DNA of 64,000 bases from UMGS1002 sp964570825 (GCA_964570825.1 CAZMZJ010000008.1:34799-98798), one strand, 5' to 3'. Shown: positions 43,878 through 52,563, counted from the first letter of the stretch. Notes: generated from the sequence alone by a model not told the origin. Program-made: numbers and translations.

Positions 43878-44185
43878 AAAAAAGTCCCGGAAGGCTTAAT
43901 TAAGCCTTCCGGGACGAATAAACTTATTATTCGCGGTACCACCCGAATTCGTCTTACGACGCCCTTTCGGACACTGTCATGTCCTCATCCCGGTAACGGG
44001 GGAAACCGCGGCAGCCTACTTGACCTTATTGGCGTTCGGTGCCGTGCGCGGCTTTTATGCCGGCGGAGTGAGTTCGGTCTGTCTTCCGGGGGACTTCTCA
44101 GCTTGCCGTCCCTCTCTGTGCCGTATGACCGGGTTTTGCCCCGACCTACTTTTTCTCCGTTAACGCATTTTCAATATTATATGAA
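43878..44185 (-). ncRNA. T-box riboswitch, probable leucine specifier
   Basis: Reading leftward, a Stem I with the conserved AGTA/GAA internal loop, AGAGAG and a GCTGAGAA-type distal loop is followed by the T-box core GGTGGTACCGCG (43932-43943 on +) and a 14-bp terminator (43884-43915) with a T tract. The specifier loop reads GAA-CTC-A, giving CUC (Leu) at 44070-44072; a one-base shift would give UCA (Ser). The CGGAG/CTCCG stem below and GGTC/GACC above frame that loop. Uncharged tRNA would bind and relieve termination, raising the acyl-CoA synthetase gene. Confidence 0.92.
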
Positions 44186-44187
44186 TA

Positions 44188-44216
44188 ATTATAAGTAATT
44201 CTGTCCGGTTTGTCAA
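44188..44216 (-). promoter_or_regulatory. Consensus promoter for the T-box transcript
   Basis: Reading leftward, TTGACA (44211-44216), 17 bases, TATAAT (44188-44193): a perfect sigma-A match about 8 bases before the predicted leader 5' end. Confidence 0.92.
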
Positions 44217-44222
44217 TTGTAA

Positions 44223-44236
44223 ATATTGTACAATAT
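44223..44236. promoter_or_regulatory. 14-bp palindrome upstream of the T-box promoter
   Basis: ATATTGTACAATAT is perfectly self-complementary and lies 7 bases upstream of the -35 element and 8 bases after the aspartokinase stop. It may be an operator or chance in A+T-rich DNA. Confidence 0.35.
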
Positions 44237-44243
44237 GTCCGGC

Positions 44244-45557
44244 TTATTTTACAAATTCGTTGTATATTGCTTTGAGCGCGGTTTCAAAATCGTTCTCGTC
44301 CACGCCTATTATTATGTTGAGCTCGCACGAGCCCTGGTCGATCATGCGTATATTGACGTCGGCCGCGGATATTGCGCCGAATATTCTCGCGGCGATCCCT
44401 TTTGCCTTGACCATGCCGCGCCCGACGACGGCGATAAGCGCAAGACCGTCCTCGATTGTAACGCTGTCCGCCTTTGTCGCTCTGTTAAGCTGCGTCAGCA
44501 GCTTGTCGCGCCTGCCTTCAAGATCGGCTGTCGGGAGAATCAGGCTCATTGTGTCAATGCCCGATGGCAGATGCTCGAACGAAAGCTCGTTGTCCTCGAG
44601 TATCTCGAGTACTTTGCGGCCAAAGCCGATTTCCGAGTTCATCATATCCTTGATGATGGTGATTACCGAGAAGCCGTGCTTTCCGGCGATGCCTGTTATC
44701 ACGCGCTTATGGTCGTATGCGGGAGCGTTCGCCACTATCATCGTGCCTTTGTCTTCGGGAGCGTTCGTGTTCCTTATATTGATCGGAATACCTGCGTGGC
44801 GGACCGGGAATATGGCGTCCTCGTGCAGCACCGTCGCACCCATGTAAGAAAGCTCGCGCAGCTCGCGGTAGGTTATCATATCTATCACGCAGGGGTCCTT
44901 GACAATGCGGGGATCAGCCATCATGAAGCCCGACACGTCGGTCCAGTTCTCATATATGTCCGCGTCGGCAGCGCGCGCAACTATCGAACCGGTAACGTCG
45001 GATCCGCCGCGGGAGAACGTCTTGATTGTGCCGTTCGGCATCGAACCGTAAAACCCCGGAATGACCGCGTTCTTGTGGCTGCACAGCTCGCAGCGAAGCG
45101 CTGTGTCGGTCTTGTCTTCGTCGAATGTGCCGTTTTCCCTGAAGAATATCACGTTCTCGGCGTCGATAAAGTCAAAGCCGAGATATTTCGCAAGTATTAT
45201 GCCGTTCAGGTATTCGCCGCGGCTTGCCGCAAAGTCGCGCCCGGAGCGGTGAAGAAAGGCGTTTTTTATATACTCGAACTCGCCGGCAAGGTTTATGTTA
45301 AGCCCCAGCTCGGATATAATCGAATTGTAGCGGTTTACTATCTCCCCGTAGGTCTTCTCGAAATTGCCGCCGGAATGGATTTCGTCATAGCAGCGGTAGA
45401 GCAGATCGGTGATTTTTGTGTCGCCGGAAAAGCGTTTGCCCGGCGCGGACGGAACCACGAAACGGCGGGACGGGTCGGACTTTATGATTGAGGCGACCTG
45501 CCGGAACTGCTTTGCGTCGGCAAGTGACGTGCCTCCGAATTTTACAACCTTCAGCAT
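44244..45557 (-). CDS. Aspartate kinase
   Basis: A 437-residue aspartokinase catalysing the first step to lysine, threonine and methionine. It opens VVKFGGTSLADAKQF, with FSRGGSDVTGSIVA (substrate loop) and WTDVSGFMMADPRIV. Two ACT domains lie at the C-terminus (VITGIAGKHGFSVITIIKD near 288-306 and LALIAVVGRGMVKAKGIAAR near 367-386), the site of amino-acid feedback. It resembles the LysC/ThrA monofunctional class; which amino acid inhibits it cannot be told. It is monocistronic with its own consensus promoter. Confidence 0.94.
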   Translation of the reverse strand: MLKVVKFGGTSLADAKQFRQVASIIKSDPSRRFVVPSAPGKRFSGDTKITDLLYRCYDEIHSGGNFEKTYGEIVNRYNSIISELGLNINLAGEFEYIKNAFLHRSGRDFAASRGEYLNGIILAKYLGFDFIDAENVIFFRENGTFDEDKTDTALRCELCSHKNAVIPGFYGSMPNGTIKTFSRGGSDVTGSIVARAADADIYENWTDVSGFMMADPRIVKDPCVIDMITYRELRELSYMGATVLHEDAIFPVRHAGIPINIRNTNAPEDKGTMIVANAPAYDHKRVITGIAGKHGFSVITIIKDMMNSEIGFGRKVLEILEDNELSFEHLPSGIDTMSLILPTADLEGRRDKLLTQLNRATKADSVTIEDGLALIAVVGRGMVKAKGIAARIFGAISAADVNIRMIDQGSCELNIIIGVDENDFETALKAIYNEFVK

Positions 45558-45597
45558 ATTTTCTCCTTAAGCTCATTTGTCAATTATAATTTATGAT

Positions 45598-45626
45598 ATT
45601 ATATGTGTTTTAAGGCTGCATGTCAA
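45598..45626 (-). promoter_or_regulatory. Consensus promoter for aspartate kinase
   Basis: Reading leftward, TTGACA (45621-45626), 17 bases, TATAAT (45598-45603). No lysine riboswitch is visible in the 40-base leader. Confidence 0.88.
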
Positions 45627-45738
45627 GAGATATGAAAAAAATAAATTGCGATGCTATAATTATTCAGATAATACGCATAAATGAATATAATTCAGCGAGT
45701 AAAGACGCAAGCCTTTTGATTATTGTATAAAAACGAAA

Positions 45739-45788
45739 ACCGCCCGTCCTCAATACGCCTTGAGGCAGAAGCCTTGAGGACGGGCGGT
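45739..45788 (-). terminator. Terminator after the ABC exporter gene
   Basis: ACCGCCCGTCCTCAA (45739-45753) and TTGAGGACGGGCGGT (45774-45788) form a perfect 15-bp stem, with a second short hairpin in the loop, then TTTTCGTTTTT on the - strand. Confidence 0.9.
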
Positions 45789-45814
45789 TATGATTATAAT
45801 TATGTTATATAATA

Positions 45815-47914
45815 CTACTGAGCCGTTATTCCGCTGAAATCATCGGGTGTGCTTCTTTCAGCGTCGCGCAGAGGATTATCGGACATTCCGTGCGCGCCTT
45901 CGCCGGCGCGTCTTGAAAATGATCCGGAGTATCGCTCCCCCATGTTCATCCCATGCCCCAGCCCGCCGTTTTCATCCTCGCCGAGATAGCGTTTTGCCTG
46001 GGTCGAGAAAAGCTCGTAGTATCTGCCGTGCTTTGACATAAGGGTTTTATGGTCGCCTTCCTCGATTATCTCGCCGTATTCAAGAACGACGATTTTTGTC
46101 GCTACGGTGGCGCTTGAAAGACGGTGCGAAACAAATATCGTCATCTTATCCTTGCGCAGACGGTCAAACTGATTGAATATCTCCTGCTCCGCCATCGGGT
46201 CGAGCGAGGCGGTCGGTTCGTCGAGAATCAGAATGTCAGAATCGCTGTAAAATGCGCGCGCGATGGCGAGCTTCTGCCACTGACCGATGGAAAGCTCTAT
46301 TCCTTCCTGCTCGAATATGCGCATGAGCGGCGTTTCATAACCATAAGGCAGCTTAGATATGTATTCGTCGGCGCTCGACTGCTTTGCAGCGTTTATGATT
46401 TCGTCGGTTATTATTTCTTTTTCTATTTCGCCGAAGTGAATGTTGTCGGTGACGGTGACTGCGTATTTCCCGAAATCCTGGAATATTATGCCGAATATTT
46501 TGTAAAGCTCCTTTGTGTCATATTCGCGTATGTCGCGCCCGTCAAGCAGGATTACGCCTTCGGTCGGATCGTAAAGCCGCGTCAGAAGTTTGATGAGCGT
46601 CGTTTTACCCGCTCCGTTGAGACCGACGAGAACTATGGTGTCACCCGGACGAAAGGTGAGATTGATGTTCTTAAGCACCTTCCTGTCGGTTCCGGGATAC
46701 GAAAAGCTGACGTTCTTGAATTCTATCGTGTGCGGACTGTTATGCTTTACCGGCTCGGGCACTTTTTTCAGCGGCACAACAGTTTGCTTTTCCTTCATGA
46801 AGGATATAAGGTTGTCGATGAACAGCGTGCCTTCGTATATTGTCGCGGATACGCTGATGAGCGATGTGACGTCTGACGCGATGCTTGAAAGCGCTCCGGT
46901 ATACAGCGAATAGTCTCCTATGCGGAAAATGCCGCGGAATACTCCGAGCGCGATAAGAGCATAGCAGAAACAGTTAACCAGCGCCGAAATGACCGATATC
47001 GCAACGTGCCAGAGGCTTTCATTCACAATAAGGCGGCGCAGTCCGGCGTAATAGCGTCTGAAAACCTCCTCGTATCTGCTGATAAATGTGTCGGACAGGT
47101 CGTACATCCGGACTTCCTTAACCATGTCTTTGTTGACGAGCAGGTCTGAATAGTAGCTCATCTGGCGGCGGTCCTTTGAACGGTGGCGCATATACTGGAA
47201 GTTTTTCTTCCGGTATATGAAGCTGATAATGGCGGACGGGATTGAAACTATGGAAATAAGCAGCGCGGTCCACCACATCCCGGGTGCCGTCGCAAGAATC
47301 ACAATATAGCTGACAAGACTTATGGCGGTGCTTATCATTGTGAAGGTCGACGAGAGTATGGAAATTGGGCGGTTCCCGGCTTCACGGTTCGCATTCTCGA
47401 GTTTTTCGTAAAACTCGGGACGGTCGAACGAGGCAAGATCGAGAGTCTTCGCCTTTTTCATTATTTCAATCTTTACGCTGCGTACGACTTTTTCGCCGGC
47501 TATACGGGTCACGGCGTTCGATATCTGGCTGATTACGCGGTTCAGTATGCGGTATGCAAAGAGAATAAGCAGCAGGTAAAATGCCGCCGATCCGAGAAAC
47601 CTGGCTATGGATTCGCTGCCGGTGGAGTTCTGGTAATTAACCTGCAGCTCGTTCAATATGTTTTTGGATATCAGAGAGCCGACGACAGGCATTATTCCGT
47701 TGAAAAGAGCTATGAAAATCATGAGAAACATTATCCACGGCCCGGTCTTCCATACAAGTCCGAATATGTAGAAGAGCCGGTAGAAAAAACCGCCCAGCAG
47801 TTCTTTCAGGTACCGAGAGACGTCTTTGAAGGATTTCGGCGGCTCGACACGGTCGTATTTGTACCCGCTTCCGGGACCATAACCGAAACCGCCCATCTGG
47901 GGACCACCAGTCAT
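45815..47914 (-). CDS. ABC transporter, fused membrane and ATPase domains (exporter)
   Basis: A 699-residue half-transporter. The membrane domain covers about 55-375 with six helices, and the ATPase domain follows. Walker A VLVGLNGAGKTTLIKLL is near 431-447, the signature ELSIGQWQKLAIARAFY replaces LSGGQ with LSIGQ, Walker B is ILILDEPTASLDP and the switch His is in VSHRLSSA. It is an ABCB/MsbA-type exporter that would work as a dimer. A Gly/Tyr-rich N-terminus and a Gly/Ser-rich C-terminal tail flank the core. It is single, without a second half nearby. A MarR-type dyad overlaps its promoter. Confidence 0.92.
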   Translation of the reverse strand: MTGGPQMGGFGYGPGSGYKYDRVEPPKSFKDVSRYLKELLGGFFYRLFYIFGLVWKTGPWIMFLMIFIALFNGIMPVVGSLISKNILNELQVNYQNSTGSESIARFLGSAAFYLLLILFAYRILNRVISQISNAVTRIAGEKVVRSVKIEIMKKAKTLDLASFDRPEFYEKLENANREAGNRPISILSSTFTMISTAISLVSYIVILATAPGMWWTALLISIVSIPSAIISFIYRKKNFQYMRHRSKDRRQMSYYSDLLVNKDMVKEVRMYDLSDTFISRYEEVFRRYYAGLRRLIVNESLWHVAISVISALVNCFCYALIALGVFRGIFRIGDYSLYTGALSSIASDVTSLISVSATIYEGTLFIDNLISFMKEKQTVVPLKKVPEPVKHNSPHTIEFKNVSFSYPGTDRKVLKNINLTFRPGDTIVLVGLNGAGKTTLIKLLTRLYDPTEGVILLDGRDIREYDTKELYKIFGIIFQDFGKYAVTVTDNIHFGEIEKEIITDEIINAAKQSSADEYISKLPYGYETPLMRIFEQEGIELSIGQWQKLAIARAFYSDSDILILDEPTASLDPMAEQEIFNQFDRLRKDKMTIFVSHRLSSATVATKIVVLEYGEIIEEGDHKTLMSKHGRYYELFSTQAKRYLGEDENGGLGHGMNMGERYSGSFSRRAGEGAHGMSDNPLRDAERSTPDDFSGITAQ

Positions 47915-47958
47915 AAATTAAAAACCTTGACCTTTCATTTTTATCATTTGTCAAGTAC

Positions 47959-47987
47959 ATTATACCACTAAATAGTTGCGAGAGCAA
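47959..47987 (-). promoter_or_regulatory. Predicted promoter for the ABC exporter gene
   Basis: Reading leftward, TTGCTC (47982-47987), 17 bases, TATAAT (47959-47964), about 45 bases before the start codon. Confidence 0.7.
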
Positions 47988-47991
47988 CTAT
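47972..47991. promoter_or_regulatory. MarR-type operator dyad over the exporter promoter
   Basis: ATAGTTGC-GAGA-GCAACTAT, a perfect 8-4-8 inverted repeat covering the -35 element. The TAGTTGC/GCAACTA form is typical of MarR-family operators. No marR gene is in the window. Confidence 0.65.
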
Positions 47992-48014
47992 AAAGCGGAA
48001 AAAATAAAAATATA

Positions 48015-48043
48015 TTGATTTTTTCAACAGTTTAATGTAAAAT
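48015..48043 (+). promoter_or_regulatory. Predicted promoter for the DUF1015 gene
   Basis: TTGATT, 17 bases, TAAAAT at 48038-48043, 68 bases before the start codon; divergent from the ABC exporter promoter. Confidence 0.6.
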
Positions 48044-48110
48044 AATCAGGAATTAGATTTTCAAGCTCCGGAAGCGTTTCCGCAGTTTGTGAAAGGAAAT
48101 ATCGACAAAG

Positions 48111-49379
48111 ATGAAGTGCTGTTTCGTTCCGGCCGACATACTGCTGCCGGATTTCAGGACCACTAACGGGGAGAAGTGGGCGGTTATAGCCTGCGACCAG
48201 TTTACAAGCCAGCCGGAATACTGGGAGGAGGCTGCGAGAATAGCGGGGAATTGTCCGTCAACTCTCAACCTTATTCTTCCTGAGGCTTACCTCGGCGAGG
48301 AGAATAGCAGACTGCCTCTCATTGCCTCGCATATGGAGGAGTATCTGAAAAATCTGCTTATCGAACATAAAAATACAATGATATATCTTGAGCGCACGCA
48401 GCCGGACGGCAGAGTGCGCAGGGGAATCGTCGGTGCGGTCGACCTTGAGTGCTACGACTGGCGCCCGGGGACCGAAACGCTGGTGCGGGCAACCGAAGGA
48501 ACCGTGCCGGAGCGGATACCACCGCGCGTGCGGATCCGCAAAAGCGCGCCGCTCGAGCTGCCGCACATCATGATGCTTGTCGACGATCCCGACAGGAATA
48601 TCATTGAATACTTCGACGGGCAGAAAGAAAAACTCACCGAAGCGTACGATTTCGACCTGATGCTGGGCGGCGGCCATGTGAAAGGCTGGTTTATTGACAG
48701 TTCGGACGGCATCAGCCATGTGCAGGAAGGAATAAATGCACTTTCATCTCCGGACGCGGCTCTGAAAAAGTACGGCGTCGCCGGAAAACAGCCTCTTGCC
48801 ATAGCCGTGGGGGACGGAAACCACTCTCTTGCGACGGCAAAGGCGGTCTACGAACAACTGAAAGACGAAATCGGAGAAGAGGCGGCAATGTTGCACCCCG
48901 CGCGCTTCGCGCTGGCTGAGCTGACGAATATCCATGACAGCGCGCTCGATTTTGAGCCGATTTACCGGGTGGTGTTCGGAGCCGATCCGCGCGAGCTTAT
49001 CGGCAGCCTTAAAAAATTCTGCGCCTCTTTGGACGGAGCGGCGTCGCCGCAGAAAATAACCGCCTTTTACGGCAATAAAAAGGAAAAAATCGAAATCGAC
49101 AGGCCCGAACATCAGCTCACCGTCGGAACGCTGCAGAAATTCCTTGATATCTATGCAAAGAGCCACGAAAACGTGAAAATCGATTATATCCACGGAAAAG
49201 ACGAGGCGGTGTCGCTTGCGTCAAAGTTCGGTGTAACAGCCTTCATTTTCGACGGCATGACAAAGGACGACCTCTTCCGCTCGGTTCTGTGCGACGGAGC
49301 GCTGCCGCGGAAGACCTTCTCGATGGGTCACGCCGAGGATAAAAGATACTACATCGAGGCGAGAAAAATCGTTTTATAA
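48111..49379 (+). CDS. DUF1015 family protein
   Basis: A 422-residue DUF1015 protein. It opens FVPADILLPDF and has WAVIACDQFTSQPEYWEEAA near 23-42. The hallmark VGDGNHSLATAKAVYEQL is near 235-252, followed by RFALAELTNIHDSALDFEPI. The family is widespread in bacteria and its biochemical role is not established; a kinase-like or serine-kinase link has been proposed for some members. It stands alone between divergent and independent units, so neighbours give no clue. The 121-base gap after it carries the rpmE promoter. Confidence 0.9.
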   Translation: MKCCFVPADILLPDFRTTNGEKWAVIACDQFTSQPEYWEEAARIAGNCPSTLNLILPEAYLGEENSRLPLIASHMEEYLKNLLIEHKNTMIYLERTQPDGRVRRGIVGAVDLECYDWRPGTETLVRATEGTVPERIPPRVRIRKSAPLELPHIMMLVDDPDRNIIEYFDGQKEKLTEAYDFDLMLGGGHVKGWFIDSSDGISHVQEGINALSSPDAALKKYGVAGKQPLAIAVGDGNHSLATAKAVYEQLKDEIGEEAAMLHPARFALAELTNIHDSALDFEPIYRVVFGADPRELIGSLKKFCASLDGAASPQKITAFYGNKKEKIEIDRPEHQLTVGTLQKFLDIYAKSHENVKIDYIHGKDEAVSLASKFGVTAFIFDGMTKDDLFRSVLCDGALPRKTFSMGHAEDKRYYIEARKIVL

Positions 49380-49429
49380 TAGAAATCTTCATTTATTTGA
49401 AATATTTTTCGGAAATAATTAAAAAACTA

Positions 49430-49458
49430 TTGCAAACAGGTTACAAATATGGTATAAT
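49430..49458 (+). promoter_or_regulatory. Predicted promoter for rpmE
   Basis: TTGCAA at 49430-49435, 17 bases, TATAAT at 49453-49458, 51 bases before the L31 start. Confidence 0.8.
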
Positions 49459-49509
49459 CCTTTGGCATTGTGTGAGTTAATACTTTTTCCATAAAGCGAG
49501 GTGTGTAAA

Positions 49510-49722
49510 ATGAAAGAGGGCATTCATCCCAAGTATCAGAAAGCTGTAATCAAGTGTGCTTGCGGCGAAACTGTCGAGACGAGATCCACTAAGGGCGGGG
49601 AAATCAAAGTCGATATCTGCTCAAAGTGCCATCCCTTCTTCACTGGTAAGCAGAAGTTTGTTGACGCTGGCGGCCGTGTCGATAAATTCAAAAAAAGACT
49701 CGGAAACAACAGCGAGAAATAA
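49510..49722 (+). CDS. rpmE: 50S ribosomal protein L31 (zinc-binding form)
   Basis: A 70-residue L31. It has KEGIHPKYQKAVIKCACGE at the N-terminus and the family signature DICSKCHPFFTGKQKFVDAG. The four cysteines (CAC and CSKC) mark the zinc-containing C+ paralogue, used when zinc is plentiful; the zinc-free form is not in this window. GAGG lies about 10 bases before ATG 49510; a GTG three codons upstream (49501) overlaps that site and is less likely. Confidence 0.96.
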   Translation: MKEGIHPKYQKAVIKCACGETVETRSTKGGEIKVDICSKCHPFFTGKQKFVDAGGRVDKFKKRLGNNSEK

Positions 49723-49890
49723 TGGTCGGCGGCGTTTTCGCACGACTGTTATCGGCAAATCGAAAAGCAGGCAAGGAATGCAGTCCGGCGGACGCATTGC
49801 TTGCCGCTTTTCATAAGGAAAGAAATCCGGACTTCGGGACTTTTATGCCCCGGGCATATCAAGCCGGACTTTCGGAAACGGAGCGTTTTT

Positions 49891-51153
49891 ATGGAAAAAA
49901 TCAATATTTCAAAGGCGGTTCTGGCAGGTTTGGTCAAGGACGCAAAGGAAGCCGAAAAGGAAGAGCGCCTGCTCGACGAGCTTGAGCGGCTGCTTGAAAC
50001 CGCGGGCGGAGAGGCCGCCGCGCGGATTGTGCAGACAAGGGAAAATCCCGACCCCGCGACATATTTCGGCATCGGAAAAATTAACGAACTCAAGACCTTC
50101 TGCACCGCGAACAATATAGGGCTCGTGGTGTTCGACAGCGAGCTTTCACCTTCGCAAATTAACAATTTGGAGGAAATGCTCGGCGGCGATATCGAGGTTA
50201 TCGACCGGTCAATGCTTATACTCGACATTTTCGCCATGCACGCCACGTCGGGCGAGGGAAAACTGCAGGTCGAGCTGGCGCAGCTCAAATATACGGCGCC
50301 GAGGCTTATCGGCAAAGGCAAAAACATGTCAAGGCTCGGAGGAGGAATAGGCACGAGAGGCCCCGGAGAGAGCAAGCTCGAAACAGACAGAAGACATCTG
50401 AAGAGAAGAATCGCCGCCCTTGAGGCCGAACTCGAACAGCTTGAAAAGAACAGAGCCACGATGCGCCTCTCGCGCGATAAAAGCGGAATCGTTAAAGCCG
50501 CCATCGTCGGATATACGAACGCCGGCAAATCAACGCTTCTCAACCGGCTGACCGACGCGGGAATACTTGCCGAGGACAAGCTTTTCGCAACGCTCGACCC
50601 TACGACGCGAAAATATACCCTGCCGGGCGGCGAGTGCATCCTACTGACCGACACCGTCGGGTTCATACGCAAGCTGCCGCACCACCTTATCGAGGCGTTC
50701 AAGTCCACGCTTGACGAGGCGGTCTGCGCAGATATACTGATTATTGTGGTCGACGCCTCGGACCCGGAATTCAACGAGCATCTTGAGGTCACCGAAAATC
50801 TGCTGGCGGAGCTCGGAGCGTCCGGCAAGCCCACCCTTTATGTCTTCAACAAATGCGACCGCGGCGCGCTCGGCGCGGTCCCGTACGTCAATGGTAACTC
50901 AAAACAGACGGTTTTTATTTCCGCAACGTCGGGACAGGGAATAGACCAGCTTACCGCAAAGCTTGAGGAAATGGTTAAGAACGGCAAAAAGAAAATCAAG
51001 TATCTTATTCCGCACAGCGAGGCGGCGGCGCTGAATATACTGTATAAAAACGCCGCGGTCGAGAACGCTGAGTTCCTTGACGACGGGGTTCTCGTCATTG
51101 CGACGGTTGACCGTAAAACACAGGGGTTGATGAAAAAATTCGAAACCGAGTGA
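49891..51153 (+). CDS. hflX: GTPase HflX
   Basis: A 420-residue ribosome-associated GTPase that splits stalled ribosomes. The N-terminal HflX domain has ATYFGIGKINELKTFC, VVFDSELSPSQINNLEE and LDIFAMHATSGEGKLQVELA, then GGGIGTRGPGESKLETDRR. The G domain has GYTNAGKSTLLNRL, DTVGFIRKLPHHLIEAFKST and FNKCD. The start at 49891 has GGAG 7 bases upstream; a TTG at 49801 would add 30 non-conserved residues. The 168 bases between rpmE and this start hold no clear promoter, so it may be read from the rpmE promoter. Confidence 0.95.
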   Translation: MEKINISKAVLAGLVKDAKEAEKEERLLDELERLLETAGGEAAARIVQTRENPDPATYFGIGKINELKTFCTANNIGLVVFDSELSPSQINNLEEMLGGDIEVIDRSMLILDIFAMHATSGEGKLQVELAQLKYTAPRLIGKGKNMSRLGGGIGTRGPGESKLETDRRHLKRRIAALEAELEQLEKNRATMRLSRDKSGIVKAAIVGYTNAGKSTLLNRLTDAGILAEDKLFATLDPTTRKYTLPGGECILLTDTVGFIRKLPHHLIEAFKSTLDEAVCADILIIVVDASDPEFNEHLEVTENLLAELGASGKPTLYVFNKCDRGALGAVPYVNGNSKQTVFISATSGQGIDQLTAKLEEMVKNGKKKIKYLIPHSEAAALNILYKNAAVENAEFLDDGVLVIATVDRKTQGLMKKFETE

Positions 51154-51165
51154 CGGAGGTATCCG

Positions 51166-51822
51166 ATGGCAAACAGCGGAAGCGGAAGCGGCAGCAGCAG
51201 CGGCGGCGAGCTTTACACTACCATAAAAAACGAAGCGTCTTCTGAATACGAAGAAAAAAGGTCGGTTTTCATAGGACACGCAAGACCGGTCAAAACCGAG
51301 GAGGAAGCCGCGGAATACATCAGAAGCATTAAGGCAAAATACCATGACGCGCGGCACAATGTTTCGGCGTTTCTGCTCGCCGGCGGCTGCGCGAGATGCT
51401 CTGACGACGGCGAGCCGCAGGGCAGCGCCGGCATCCCTGTGCTCGGGTGCATTAAAAACGCAGGCGTCGTAGACGCCTGCGTTGTGGTCACAAGGTATTT
51501 TGGGGGGATTCTGCTCGGCACGGGCGGACTCGCAAGGGCTTACGCCAAAGCGGCTGCCGCCGCAATCGAGGCGGCAGGCATCGTCGTTTACGAGGCTTAC
51601 GCCGAAATGAGGCTCCGCTGTCAGTACTCCGATTACCAAAGAGTGCTTTTCGAGCTTTCGGGAGCTGGGGCGGTGCTCGACGGAACCGATTTTTCCGAAT
51701 TTGTGACGGTGCGGTTTGCCGTGAAGAAAAAAATTGCGGGAGCCGTCACCGAAAAGCTGACCGGCATCTGCGAAGGCAGAAGCAGGCCTGAGCTGACCGG
51801 CGAAAGATACGGGCTCAGGTAA
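51166..51822 (+). CDS. YigZ/IMPACT family protein
   Basis: A 218-residue protein of the UPF0029/IMPACT family. After an unusual Gly/Ser-rich N-terminus (ANSGSGSGSSSGGELYT), the core reads KRSVFIGHARPVKTEEEAAE, DARHNVSAF, CSDDGEPQGSAGIPVLG and TRYFGGILLGTGGLARAY. The C-terminal DUF1949 domain (about 140-215) follows. In eukaryotes IMPACT regulates Gcn2; the bacterial role is uncertain. It follows hflX by 12 bases with GGAGG. Its stop lies 2 bases from the convergent sigE stop. Confidence 0.92.
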   Translation: MANSGSGSGSSSGGELYTTIKNEASSEYEEKRSVFIGHARPVKTEEEAAEYIRSIKAKYHDARHNVSAFLLAGGCARCSDDGEPQGSAGIPVLGCIKNAGVVDACVVVTRYFGGILLGTGGLARAYAKAAAAAIEAAGIVVYEAYAEMRLRCQYSDYQRVLFELSGAGAVLDGTDFSEFVTVRFAVKKKIAGAVTEKLTGICEGRSRPELTGERYGLR

Positions 51823-51824
51823 GC

Positions 51825-52550
51825 CTATATCAGCTCGAGCATGTCTCCGCGCAGCTTTTTCAGTATCTTTTTCTCAAGCCGCGATATATATGACTGCGAT
51901 ATGCCCAGAAGGTCAGCTACCTCCTTCTGGGTCATTTCACGTCTGCCGTTAAGTCCGAAACGCAGCTCGATTATCAGCTTTTCACGGTCGCAGAGCTGCG
52001 ATACGGCGCGGAGTATCGCCTCGCGTTCCTCGCGCTGCTCGAGATTGTAGGACACTGCGTCCTCCTCGCTGCCCAGAATGTCGGACAGCAGCAGTTCGTT
52101 GCCGTCCCAGTCGATGTTGAGAGGCTCGTCTATAGATATCTCGCTTCTCACGTTCCCGCTTTTCCTTATGTACATCAGTATTTCATTCTCAATGCAGCGC
52201 GAAGCATAGGTCGCAAGCTTTATGTTTTTGTCTGAGCGGAAGGTGTTTATTGCCTTGATGAGCCCTATCGTCCCTATCGAAACGAGGTCTTCAAGCCCGG
52301 TCCCGGCGTTCTCAAATTTCTTGGCTATGTAGACTACAAGCCTTAAATTGTGTTCGATCAGAATATTCTTGGCTCTCTCCCTGTCAGATGCGCTCCCGCC
52401 GCACTCAAGCCTGAGTATTATCTCGGCCTCATCCTCCCGGGAGAGCGGCGCGGGGAGGGTTTCCGGACCGTTGATATAGAATATGCCACTCTCGCGGCGG
52501 CGGAAAAAAATTTTTATCAAATATAATATCAGCTTTGTCAGAAAGTCCAT
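51825..52550 (-). CDS. sigE: Sporulation sigma factor pro-sigma-E
   Basis: A 241-residue sigma-70-type factor. The N-terminal about 25 residues (KLILYLIKIFFRRRESGIFY) are the membrane-attached pro-sequence cut off by SpoIIGA. Region 2 has NLRLVVYIAKKFENAGTGLEDL and GLIKAINTFRSDKNIKLATY, and region 4 has REMTQKEVADLLGISQSYIS. After processing it directs early mother-cell gene expression. It follows spoIIGA by 13 bases with AAGGAG 8 bases before the ATG. Its usual neighbour sigG does not follow. Confidence 0.97.
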   Translation of the reverse strand: MDFLTKLILYLIKIFFRRRESGIFYINGPETLPAPLSREDEAEIILRLECGGSASDRERAKNILIEHNLRLVVYIAKKFENAGTGLEDLVSIGTIGLIKAINTFRSDKNIKLATYASRCIENEILMYIRKSGNVRSEISIDEPLNIDWDGNELLLSDILGSEEDAVSYNLEQREEREAILRAVSQLCDREKLIIELRFGLNGRREMTQKEVADLLGISQSYISRLEKKILKKLRGDMLELI

Positions 52551-52563
52551 GTTTTTTACTCCT

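Noticed and set aside
44226..45491. A 421-codon open frame antisense to aspartate kinase
   Set aside because: Same artefact: no family motif, no ribosome-binding site, and full overlap with a gene whose motifs are all intact.
49722..49985. An 87-codon frame starting at the rpmE stop (TAATG)
   Set aside because: It has no ribosome-binding site of its own and its last third is only the shifted frame of hflX. The stop/start overlap is probably chance, though the first 50 codons cannot be fully excluded.
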